Positions 8,190-14,418 of a stretch of DNA of 32,042 nucleotides are shown here, one piece after another. The position numbers were made by a program, and so were the translations under genes. Within the stretch, counting starts at the first letter, position 1. The number at the start of each line of letters is the position of its first letter. This DNA is from an uncultured Halomonas sp. (GTDB lineage Bacteria; Pseudomonadota; Gammaproteobacteria; Pseudomonadales; Halomonadaceae): positions 1 through 32,042 of the forward strand of contig NZ_CANLFS010000029.1 in the NCBI RefSeq assembly GCF_947490095.1. The letters are read 5' to 3'. Under the pieces are notes generated by a model, which did no database searches, was not told where the DNA came from, and worked only from the letters and a program-made list of their open reading frames with translations.

Positions 8190-8649
8190 CGGCGAAGGCA
8201 AATGCGCCCTGGAGGCCGCCATGGGCCTGTTGGCCGAGGGGGGTGAGCTTCATCTGGCCAGTGTCTTCAGCCCGGGAGGCGGGGGATTCTTCCCCCATGT
8301 GGCGGGTGAGGCGCCGGAGCAGAAGGAGGCCGAGGTCCGGGAGACCCTCGATCTGCTGGTGCGTAAATACCTGCCCTTGAATCATAACGCGAGGCTGCAT
8401 GTGGTGGCGGGCAGTGCCGGCGAAAGGCTGGTGGGCCTGGCGGGGCAGCTGAGTGCCGATCTGATAATGCTGGTGTCTCGTGGCGCCAGCTCCTGGCCCC
8501 TGCGCCGTGCAACGGTGGAGTATGTGTCGGTCAATGCGCCGTGCCGGGTGCTGGTCCTGCCGGCGTTGGACAAGACCGGCGAGCAGAACCGCCTGGAGCA
8601 GGAGCGCCTCGAGCAGGACCCGGAACCCGCTGATGGGCGGGCCGTCTGA
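8149..8649 (+). CDS. Universal stress protein (UspA family)
   Basis: A 166-residue single-domain Usp protein. The start MYQKVLIAIDPKDDG and the end SVNAPCRVLVLPALDK fit the Usp alpha/beta fold. The ATG at 8149 has AGGAGG (8137-8142) six bases upstream and lies inside the 3' end of the transporter gene. The nucleotide-binding motif of ATP-type Usp proteins (G-x2-G-x9-G-S/T) is not intact: the loop reads SRGASSWPLRRATVEY, without the second glycine or the last G. It may thus be a non-ATP-binding member. A charged tail of about 25 residues rich in E, Q and R follows the domain. In Halomonas elongata the Usp protein TeaD is encoded with the ectoine transporter and modulates it; a similar partnership with the BCCT carrier is an inference here. 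Confidence 0.88.
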   Translation: MYQKVLIAIDPKDDGEGKCALEAAMGLLAEGGELHLASVFSPGGGGFFPHVAGEAPEQKEAEVRETLDLLVRKYLPLNHNARLHVVAGSAGERLVGLAGQLSADLIMLVSRGASSWPLRRATVEYVSVNAPCRVLVLPALDKTGEQNRLEQERLEQDPEPADGRAV

Positions 8650-8696
8650 GATAGGCTGGCGAGGCCGAGTGCCACTCGATAAGAGAGGAAAGATTG

Positions 8697-9173
8697 ATGA
8701 TCGACGATACCGATATGGCCCATCTGGAACGCTGTGTGGTGCTGGCGGAGAAGGCGCTGGAGGCGGGGGATGAACCCTTCGCCTCGGTGCTGGTGAGTGG
8801 GGCCGGCGAGGTGCTGGCGGAAGACCATAACCATGTGGTCGGCGGCGATGCCACCCGCCATCCCGAGTTCTTCCTGGCACGCTGGGCGGCAGAGCGACTC
8901 TCCCCCGAAGCGCGGGCGGCCGCCACCGTGTACACCTCAGGGGAGCATTGCCCCATGTGTGCCGCGGCCCATGGCTGGGCGGGGCTCGGGCGTATCGTCT
9001 ACGCCAGCTCGTCGGAGCAGCTCGGCAGCTGGCTGAAGGAGATGGCGGTCGCCCCGGCGCCGGTGGCACCGCTGCCCATCCAGACAGTGGTGCCGGGCGC
9101 ATGGGTCGAGGGACCGGTGCCGGCCTTCGCCGAGCGAATTCGCGAGCTGCACCGCCGCCTGCATGGCGCCTGA
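8697..9173 (+). CDS. Nucleoside/cytidine deaminase-fold zinc hydrolase
   Basis: A 158-residue protein of the CMP/dCMP-guanine deaminase family. The zinc site is H55-P-E57 and C85-x2-C88 (in GEHCPMCAA); E57 is the expected proton shuttle. The usual HAE triplet is HPE here. Helix and strand pattern up to about residue 105 follows the family, and the C-terminal part is a proline-rich extension with a final helix. The ATG at 8697 has GAGAGGA (8683-8689) at good distance; the TTG at 8694 is a less likely start. It lies 47 bases after the universal stress gene and probably shares its transcript. The base it deaminates (guanine, adenine, cytosine or another) is not evident. Confidence 0.82.
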   Translation: MIDDTDMAHLERCVVLAEKALEAGDEPFASVLVSGAGEVLAEDHNHVVGGDATRHPEFFLARWAAERLSPEARAAATVYTSGEHCPMCAAAHGWAGLGRIVYASSSEQLGSWLKEMAVAPAPVAPLPIQTVVPGAWVEGPVPAFAERIRELHRRLHGA

Positions 9174-9206
9174 GAGGCCTGTATCCGTTTGTCAGGCTCT
9201 TTCGCC
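9171..9206. terminator. Weak terminator hairpin between convergent genes
   Basis: AGAG-G-CCTG (from about 9174) can pair with CAGGCTCT (9193-9200) with one bulged base, followed by TTTC. It overlaps the stop region of the minus-strand methyltransferase and lies just after the deaminase stop. Only 18 bases separate the two genes, so some such structure is expected. Confidence 0.35.
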
Positions 9207-10241
9207 AAGAGCGGTGATGTGGCTTGGCAGGCGGTCGTGGGTACCGTACATGAAGTGGTTCTCCATCCGCTCGGCAAACCGGGCGGCTTCGGGTTCACGG
9301 CCAACGGCCATGGCCACTTCACGAATATGCATCGGTGATGCCCCACAGCACACCCCGAGATAATGAACCCCGCTGTCGTAAACCTCGCGAGCGAAGGCGC
9401 CTATTTCATAGCGATTGCAGAACAGGGGGTCCAGGGCGGTCGGGAAGGGGCGTCCGTGGGGAGACGGGCAGCCGCAACCCTGGTTGTCGGAAAGATTGAA
9501 AAAGGTCGATTCCTGCTCGGTGGTACGAAAGGTCACCGGCAGCGCCGCGACATGGCAGGAGACCGCCTCGCGAATCTGCTGGATCCAGGGCAGCATGGTA
9601 TCGGGGCCCCTGAAGCAGTTGAGGCCCACGACGCTGGCGCCGTTCTGCTCGAGTGCGACACAGGTTTCCACGATGCCGGGGCCATCGATCATGCGATTCT
9701 CGGCCATCGGCGCCAGGGTGATCACGGCAGGCAGCCCCCTGGCCTTGATCGCTTCCAGTGCCGCCTGGGCCTCTCCGGCATAGTAGAAGGTTTCGCCGAT
9801 GATGAAGTCGGCGCCTTCCTCGACGGCCCATTGCACCATTTCGTCGAACATGGCCCGCACGCTCTGCTGGGATGCCGGGTCTTCAGGGTCCCAGACGTTG
9901 CTGTTGGAAATATTGCCGGCCATCAGGTTGCCCGCCTGTTCATCGGCTACCTTGCGCGCAATCTTGAGCGCGGCCCGGTTCAGGGGCTCCAGCAGTTCTT
10001 CCTTGCCGATCACCCGCATTTTCTCGCGGTGGCCGTTGTAGGTGAAGGCCTGGACGATATCCGAGCCGGCATGCTGGAAATCGCGGTGCAGGGCCTCCAG
10101 GGCGTCCGGGCGCAATAGCGCCACTTCGGGCACGAACTCGCCGGCGGAGAGATAGCCGCGCCGTTCAAGCTCGAACAGAAAGCCTTCGGCACAGATGAGG
10201 GGGCCCTGGTCGAGTCGCTGGGTAATCGGGTCTTGTGGCAT
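9192..10241 (-). CDS. Betaine-homocysteine S-methyltransferase family protein
   Basis: A 349-residue pterin- and cobalamin-independent methyltransferase. It would move a methyl group from a betaine-type donor to homocysteine to give methionine. The N-terminus (AEGFLFELERRGYLSAG) and the block PFPTALDPLFCNRYEIGAFA follow mammalian BHMT more closely than MmuM/S-methylmethionine enzymes. The three zinc cysteines are C209 (in VVGLNCF) and C298-C299 (in LGVCCG). It lacks the extra C-terminal arm of animal BHMT, as other bacterial forms do. ATG at 10241 is preceded on the minus strand by GGAG about ten bases away. It converges on a BCCT carrier, stress protein and deaminase unit, which fits import and use of a methylated osmolyte. 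The exact methyl donor (glycine betaine, dimethylglycine or another) is not proven. Confidence 0.85.
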   Translation of the reverse strand: MPQDPITQRLDQGPLICAEGFLFELERRGYLSAGEFVPEVALLRPDALEALHRDFQHAGSDIVQAFTYNGHREKMRVIGKEELLEPLNRAALKIARKVADEQAGNLMAGNISNSNVWDPEDPASQQSVRAMFDEMVQWAVEEGADFIIGETFYYAGEAQAALEAIKARGLPAVITLAPMAENRMIDGPGIVETCVALEQNGASVVGLNCFRGPDTMLPWIQQIREAVSCHVAALPVTFRTTEQESTFFNLSDNQGCGCPSPHGRPFPTALDPLFCNRYEIGAFAREVYDSGVHYLGVCCGASPMHIREVAMAVGREPEAARFAERMENHFMYGTHDRLPSHITALGERA

Positions 10242-10270
10242 GAGTCAGGTTCTCCGAGGTGGGGGTGTCG

Positions 10271-10373
10271 TCATTCAAAAGTCGAGTGTCATTCTGGCAG
10301 CCCCTTGCCTCCCCAACTAATGAAGTCTTTTCGCCTAAACGTGAGTTGAATTCATTCAAAGTCTTTTTAAATT
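10271..10373. promoter_or_regulatory. AT-rich divergent promoter region, cobT / BHMT
   Basis: The 286-base gap between the divergent methyltransferase and cobT has a marked AT-rich core (about 10340-10395). TTGAAT (10346-10351), 16 bases, then TAAATT (10368-10373) is a candidate plus-strand promoter. TTGAATTCATTCAA (10346-10359) is a dyad with two central bases. The element TCATTCAAAGTC (10352-10363) recurs as TCATTCAAAAGTC at 10271-10283, near the methyltransferase start. A small GC hairpin CGCCCG-CAA-CGGGCG (10456-10470) lies in the cobT leader. I do not see a cobalamin riboswitch here. Confidence 0.4.
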
Positions 10374-10527
10374 TAGTTATTTAAATATAAAAGAGCGTGC
10401 CTCTTGTGGTGGTTGCCGGATGGCCGCTGGAGGCTGCTCCGACGAGAGGAGCCGTCGCCCGCAACGGGCGTTCTGGTAAGATGGATGGCCCGAGTCGGAA
10501 TGGCTCTGCCAGGTGAGGCTCATTTAG

Positions 10528-11580
10528 ATGTTTCCCGTCCGTCTACCCCAACTCGATAGCATCGCCGCCGAGCGTGCCGTGCAACGCCTCGACCAGCTCA
10601 CCAAGCCCCCCGGTAGCCTGGGACGCCTGGAGCGCCTGGCCGTGGAATTGGCGGCCATCCAGGGGCAGTCGATACCCCGGGTCGCCCCGCCCGCCATGCT
10701 GGTGTTTGCCGCCGACCACGGGGTGGCCGCCGAAGGAGTCTCGGCGTTTCCCCAGGCGGTCACCGCCCAGATGATGGCCAACTTCACCGCCGGTGGCGCC
10801 GCCATCAATGTCTTCGCGCAACAGCACGCGGCGCACCTGGAAGTCATCGACGTAGGGGTCGCGACCCCCTTGCCCGAGGCGGTGGCCCGTCATCCGCTGC
10901 TGGTGAACGAGAAGGTGCGTGCCGGCACCGCCAATATGCTGAAAGGCGACGCCATGACGCGAGACGATGCCTTGCAGGCCATGGCGGCAGGCGAGCGCGC
11001 CGCCCAGCGTGCCGCCGCCAACGGCTGTCGTTGCTTGATCATCGGTGAAATGGGGATCGCCAATACCACGGCGAGCAGCGCCTTGCTGGCCGCGCTGACC
11101 GGCAGGCCGGCTGCCGAGCTGGTGGGGGCCGGGACCGGTATCGATAGCGCCGGTATTGCCCGCAAGCGGGCGGTAGTCGAGCGTGCCCTGGCCGTGCGTC
11201 AGCCGGATGCGGTCGACCCGCTGGGGGCCCTGGCCGCGGTGGGTGGGCTGGAAATCGCCGCCATGGCCGGAGCATTTCTGGGAGGAGCCAAACAACGCCT
11301 GCCACTGCTGGTGGATGGCTTTATTGCCACCGTGGCCGCCCTGGTGGCCCGTCGGCTGTGCCCCGGCCTGCGTGAGTATCTGATCTTCGGGCATCGCTCC
11401 CGGGAGCCGGGACATGACGTGGCACTGCAGGCCCTCGATGCCCGGCCGCTGCTCGACTTCGAGCTGCGCCTCGGCGAAGGGACCGGCGCCGCCCTGGCCT
11501 TCCCGCTGCTCGACTCGGCCTGCCGCCTGCTGGAAGGGATGGCCACCTTCGGCGATGCCGGGATCGACACGTCCTCATGA
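10528..11580 (+). CDS. cobT: Nicotinate-nucleotide-dimethylbenzimidazole phosphoribosyltransferase
   Basis: CobT makes alpha-ribazole phosphate from nicotinate mononucleotide and 5,6-dimethylbenzimidazole, the lower ligand precursor of cobalamin. The 350-residue protein has the family's normal length. Recognisable motifs are LTKPPGSLGRLE (24-35), the AADHGVAAEGVSAFP loop, GEMGIANTT, GAGTGID and the catalytic-site RLGEGTGA with E317 at the position known for the Salmonella enzyme. ATG 10528 has GTGAGG (10513-10518) upstream. The gene opens a run of tightly overlapping cobalamin genes that ends at 13999. Its stop (TGA 11578-11580) overlaps the ATG of a 42-codon reading frame, so translation is probably coupled. 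Confidence 0.96.
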   Translation: MFPVRLPQLDSIAAERAVQRLDQLTKPPGSLGRLERLAVELAAIQGQSIPRVAPPAMLVFAADHGVAAEGVSAFPQAVTAQMMANFTAGGAAINVFAQQHAAHLEVIDVGVATPLPEAVARHPLLVNEKVRAGTANMLKGDAMTRDDALQAMAAGERAAQRAAANGCRCLIIGEMGIANTTASSALLAALTGRPAAELVGAGTGIDSAGIARKRAVVERALAVRQPDAVDPLGALAAVGGLEIAAMAGAFLGGAKQRLPLLVDGFIATVAALVARRLCPGLREYLIFGHRSREPGHDVALQALDARPLLDFELRLGEGTGAALAFPLLDSACRLLEGMATFGDAGIDTSS

Positions 11581-11705
11581 TGTCAGGGGGTTCCCGACTC
11601 GCCTTTGGGCCCGGGCTGACGGCGACACTGATGGGGCCGCTGCTCGCCGATCGTGATTTTGCCAGGCGTGCCGAGGCGCTTGAAGCCAGGGAGGGCACGC
11701 CATGA
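11577..11705 (+). CDS. Possible 42-residue coupled ORF between cobT and cobU
   Basis: This frame starts with an ATG overlapping the cobT stop (ATGA, 11577-11580) and ends with a TGA overlapping the cobU start (ATGA, 11702-11705). It thus fills the gap exactly with coupling signals on both sides. The predicted peptide is 42 residues, with a glycine/leucine-rich middle (FGPGLTATLMGPLL) and a charged helix-like end rich in A, E and R. I recognise no family. It may be a real small protein, a coupling leader, or the relic of a lost cobalamin gene. Coding is suggested by position only. Confidence 0.4.
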   Translation: MMSGGSRLAFGPGLTATLMGPLLADRDFARRAEALEAREGTP

Positions 11706-12274
11706 TCGCCTTCGTCGGCGGCGGAGCCCGTTCCGGCAAGAGTCGGCACGCCGAGGCGCTGGCCGGCGCGTGGCATCGCTCCCGCGGCGGGGAGCTCGTC
11801 TATCTCGCCACGGCCCGTGCCGCAGACGCCGAGATGGCGGCGCGTATCGCGCGCCACCGCCGCGAGCGAGGATCGGGGTGGCGTACCCTCGAGGCGCCCC
11901 TGATGTTGGACGCCGCCCTGGCCGAGGTGGCCGAGGGGGACAGCGTGCTGCTGGACTGCCTGACTCTCTGGGCCAGCCAGTGGCTCTATGCCGGGGGCGG
12001 CCGGGAGGCCGACGGAGAGGCGATGCTGGGCCGGGTGATCGAGACGGCTCGAACGCGTGATATTGCCCTGGTGGTGGTCTCCAACGACCTCAGCGAGGAG
12101 CCGCCGCCCACCGATGCCGAAACCTGGCGCTATCTGGCCTTCCTCCAGCGGTTGCATCGCCGGCTGGCTCGAGAGGCGGACAGGGTGATCGAGGTGGTGG
12201 CGGGCATGGCGATCGACTGGAAGAACGCCGACGGCGTGCCCGCCGGTGAGGGTGATGCGGAGGTACTGCGATGA
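11702..12274 (+). CDS. cobU: Adenosylcobinamide kinase / guanylyltransferase, CobU
   Basis: CobU phosphorylates adenosylcobinamide and then attaches GMP to give adenosylcobinamide-GDP. The 190-residue protein has an intact P-loop GGGARSGKS (6-14), the RHR triplet whose H52 matches the guanylylated histidine, and the strand LLDCLTLW (83-90). The C-terminal third is unusual. Where the family has NEVG-x-GIVP followed by R-x-FRD-x2-G-x2-NQ, this protein reads SNDLSEEPPPTDAETWRYLA (127-146). A second CobU-like gene downstream (13559-13999) retains exactly that motif. GGGAGGG (11689-11695) precedes the ATG at 11702, and the stop overlaps the cobS ATG. Kinase activity is well supported; transferase competence is less certain. 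Confidence 0.9.
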   Translation: MIAFVGGGARSGKSRHAEALAGAWHRSRGGELVYLATARAADAEMAARIARHRRERGSGWRTLEAPLMLDAALAEVAEGDSVLLDCLTLWASQWLYAGGGREADGEAMLGRVIETARTRDIALVVVSNDLSEEPPPTDAETWRYLAFLQRLHRRLAREADRVIEVVAGMAIDWKNADGVPAGEGDAEVLR

Positions 12275-13026
12275 AGGAGGCCCTCTACGGCCTGATACTG
12301 GCCCTGCAGTTCCTGACCCGGATTCCCTTGCCGGTCGCCTGCCCCTGGCATGCCGGCACCTGTCGCTGGGCACTGCGTTGCTATCCCCTGGTGGGCCTGC
12401 TGATCGGCGCCGTCCTGGCGGGGCTGGCCATCTTCGGGCAAGCGCTTCCCACGCCGCTGCTGGCCCTGGCCCTGCTCAGCCTGTGGGTGGCCCTCAGTGG
12501 AGGGCTACACCTCGATGGCGTCATGGACCTGGCCGATGCCCTGGGCAGCAATGCGCCCCTGGAGCGGCGCTGGGCGATCATGAAGGACAGCCAGGTGGGC
12601 AGCTTCGCCATCCTGGCGCTGGTCTTCCTCCTGGCCTGGAAGGGCGTGCTGCTGTGGGCGCTGCTCGAGGCCGGGGTCAGTCCCTGGCTATGGGTGGCAC
12701 TGCCGGCCCTGGCCCGCTTCGGTGCGCTTGTCCTGCTGCGCCTGGCGCCCCTGGCGCGTCGCGAAGGGCTGGCCTGGAGCTGGCGGCAACACCTTGAACA
12801 TCGCGACCTGGCCCTGTCGCTGTTGCCGTTGATGGCCATCTTCGGCTTCGTGCCCGGCGGCGTCTGGCTGCTTGGGCTTCTGCTGGTCTTTCTATGTCTT
12901 TATGGCCTGTTCATGGTCAGGGCCTTTTCCGGCATCAACGGCGATATCGCCGGTGCCGCCATCGAGGGGGGAGAACTATGGTTGCTGCTCGGCGCCTGGA
13001 GCTTGTGGTGGTTCGGCATGGCGTGA
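12271..13026 (+). CDS. cobS: Adenosylcobinamide-GDP ribazoletransferase (cobalamin synthase)
   Basis: CobS joins adenosylcobinamide-GDP with alpha-ribazole (or its phosphate) in the inner membrane to form the cobalamin nucleotide loop. The 251-residue protein has several hydrophobic helices. It shows the family motifs LTRIPLPV near the N-terminus, GGLHLDGVMDLADAL with its aspartates at about 74-88, and KDSQVGSFAI. The ATG at 12271 overlaps the cobU stop (ATGA). Its 3' end overlaps the cobC start by 49 bases. Length is normal and no key residue appears lost. Confidence 0.95.
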   Translation: MKEALYGLILALQFLTRIPLPVACPWHAGTCRWALRCYPLVGLLIGAVLAGLAIFGQALPTPLLALALLSLWVALSGGLHLDGVMDLADALGSNAPLERRWAIMKDSQVGSFAILALVFLLAWKGVLLWALLEAGVSPWLWVALPALARFGALVLLRLAPLARREGLAWSWRQHLEHRDLALSLLPLMAIFGFVPGGVWLLGLLLVFLCLYGLFMVRAFSGINGDIAGAAIEGGELWLLLGAWSLWWFGMA

Positions 13027-13604
13027 CGCCCTGGAACCTTGAACGACGCTATCAGGGGCAGCGCGACATCCCGCTCCTGCTACCCGATGCCGTGCCGGAC
13101 ATGGACCGGCTGCGCGAACACCTGGCCGGCGCCGAGTTCGATGCCATCCATTGCAGCGACCTGGCGCGCTGTCGTCAGACCCTGGCCCATGTGCAGCCGG
13201 GTCGCGATGCCTCGGCGTTGTTCGACCCGCGCCTGCGTGAGCTGGACTTCGGCGATTACGAGGGGCGCCGCTGGGATGAGCTCAAGGACGATCCGAGCTA
13301 TCGGGCCTGGATCGATAGCGCCGGCATGCAGGCACCACCCGGCGGTGAGTCGACCGACATGCTCTGGGAAAGGCTCTCTGCCTGGCTCGACGATGTCCTG
13401 TCACAGGCCGAGGATCGACGCCATGTGCTGGCGGTGAGCCACGGCGGGGTGATCCGCGAGCTACGTCGTCGCCTGGAGGCCGTCGACTTCTGGGAGGGAG
13501 TGGTCGGCCAGGCCCAGGGGCGGCATTTCACATTCATTCACCAGGGAGGAGCCTGGCGATGCAGTGCTTCATCGGCGGTGCCTGTTCCGGGCGACGCGAC
13601 CTAG
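12978..13604 (+). CDS. cobC: Alpha-ribazole phosphatase, histidine phosphatase family
   Basis: A 208-residue histidine-phosphatase-superfamily enzyme expected to remove phosphate from alpha-ribazole 5'-phosphate or from adenosylcobalamin 5'-phosphate. The catalytic RHG lies at residues 13-15 (VVRHGVTPWN) and the second histidine in VLAVSHGGVIREL. The acidic loop ELDFGDYEGR is typical. The start chosen is ATG 12978, behind GAGGGGGGAG (12964-12973). This makes a 49-base overlap with cobS, and the gene overlaps the next one by 46 bases. Its function is assigned mostly from operon context, because phosphoglycerate-mutase-like proteins are alike in sequence. Confidence 0.88.
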   Translation: MVAARRLELVVVRHGVTPWNLERRYQGQRDIPLLLPDAVPDMDRLREHLAGAEFDAIHCSDLARCRQTLAHVQPGRDASALFDPRLRELDFGDYEGRRWDELKDDPSYRAWIDSAGMQAPPGGESTDMLWERLSAWLDDVLSQAEDRRHVLAVSHGGVIRELRRRLEAVDFWEGVVGQAQGRHFTFIHQGGAWRCSASSAVPVPGDAT

Positions 13605-13999
13605 TCGACGAGCGCTTTCCAGAAGCACGCTGGCACCGGCTGGCGCCGGGGCAGGGTGTGGCGGACTGGCTAGACGATGTGCCCGTGGGGGCGACCCTGG
13701 TGATTACCGGCTGGGCCGCCTGGCTCGCGGCCGCCCTGGTCGATGACAACGACGACGGCGTGCGGGCGAGCTGGCGGATCATGCTCCAGGCCCTGGCGGC
13801 GGCACAGCGTCGCCAGGGCCTGGAGCTCGTGCTGATCCTCGACGAGATGGGGCGCGGCATCGTGCCCATGGCGCCCGAGGCGCGCCGGCTGCGCGATCTC
13901 AACGGCTGGCTGGCCCAGGAGGTGGCGTCGCGCTGCACGGCGGTGTGGCATGTGCGCCATGGCCTGGCCAGGCGGCTGGATGACGGGGATAGCGCCTAG
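13559..13999 (+). CDS. Second CobU-like protein with degenerate P-loop
   Basis: A 146-residue protein of the CobU family, much shorter than the usual 175-190. The P-loop is degenerate: GGACSGRRD (6-14) replaces GG-x-RSGKS, so the lysine is arginine and the following serine is lost. The RHR guanylylation segment is absent. In contrast the C-terminal family motif is intact as DEMGRGIVP (95-103) followed by RRLRDLNGWLAQEVA. GGGAGGA (13544-13550) stands eight bases before the ATG at 13559, inside the end of cobC, so the gene is translated and coupled to the operon. It could be a non-catalytic partner of the first CobU, a separate nucleotidyltransferase, or a decaying duplicate. Confidence 0.75.
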   Translation: MQCFIGGACSGRRDLVDERFPEARWHRLAPGQGVADWLDDVPVGATLVITGWAAWLAAALVDDNDDGVRASWRIMLQALAAAQRRQGLELVLILDEMGRGIVPMAPEARRLRDLNGWLAQEVASRCTAVWHVRHGLARRLDDGDSA

Positions 14000-14044
14000 G
14001 CCGCGTTGACGCTTCTGGTGGGGGTTGGTAGCTTACGCGCACTC

Positions 14045-14272
14045 TCAGGTGCTGGCGGAGTGAGTGCCGCCAGGTAAACGGGAAGTCGGTGCGCGGTGTG
14101 CTTCGCAAGAGCCCGCCATTCCGACGCTGCCCCCGCAACGGTGATCGAGTCAAGAACTGCCACTACCGTCGACGGTATGCCACTGTGCCCCTCGGCATGG
14201 GAAGGCGGCGGTTCAGCAGGGTCGCAGGCATCATGCCTGACCCTGGCTCGTCAGTCCGGAGACCGGCCCGAG
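14045..14272 (+). promoter_or_regulatory. Cobalamin riboswitch
   Basis: The leader of the btu operon contains the conserved elements of the adenosylcobalamin-class aptamer in order: AACGGGAAGTCGGTG (14077-14091), GCTGCCCCCGCAACGG (14126-14141), GCCACTG (14179-14185), GGGAAGGCGGCGG (14199-14211) and the B12 box AGTCCGGAGACCGGCC (14253-14268). It follows the cob operon directly. Binding of cobalamin is expected to lower expression of the outer-membrane receptor and ABC importer genes. About 150 bases remain between the aptamer and the btuB start for an expression platform. Confidence 0.95.
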
Positions 14273-14345
14273 AGCGCATGCCGGACCGCGGAGGGTGGTC
14301 AACAGGCAGGGCATCGATCGCATCCTTTCGCGCCGCGCCCCTTCC

Positions 14346-14418
14346 TTCTGTCCTCTGTACCGGCCCTCAAAAAGAAGCTGGACGCCGTGCGGGTGAGTAC
14401 GGTGAGCAAGGGACAGAA
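14346..14418 (+). promoter_or_regulatory. Candidate expression platform hiding the btuB ribosome site
   Basis: TTCTGTCC (14346-14353) is perfectly complementary to GGACAGAA (14411-14418), the bases directly before the btuB ATG at 14419. Pairing would cover the ribosome-binding region, so the riboswitch may act on translation. I see no GC stem with T-run in the leader that would act as a terminator. The pairing is only eight base pairs, so this is a suggestion. Confidence 0.4.

Noticed and set aside
9363..10118. Long plus-strand frame opposite the BHMT gene
   Set aside because: It is the reverse of a gene with clear zinc cysteines; the peptide has no domain and is a composition effect.
10400..10520. 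Possible cobalamin riboswitch before cobT
   Set aside because: The B12 box, GCCACTG and GGGAA elements are missing; only a small GC hairpin is present.
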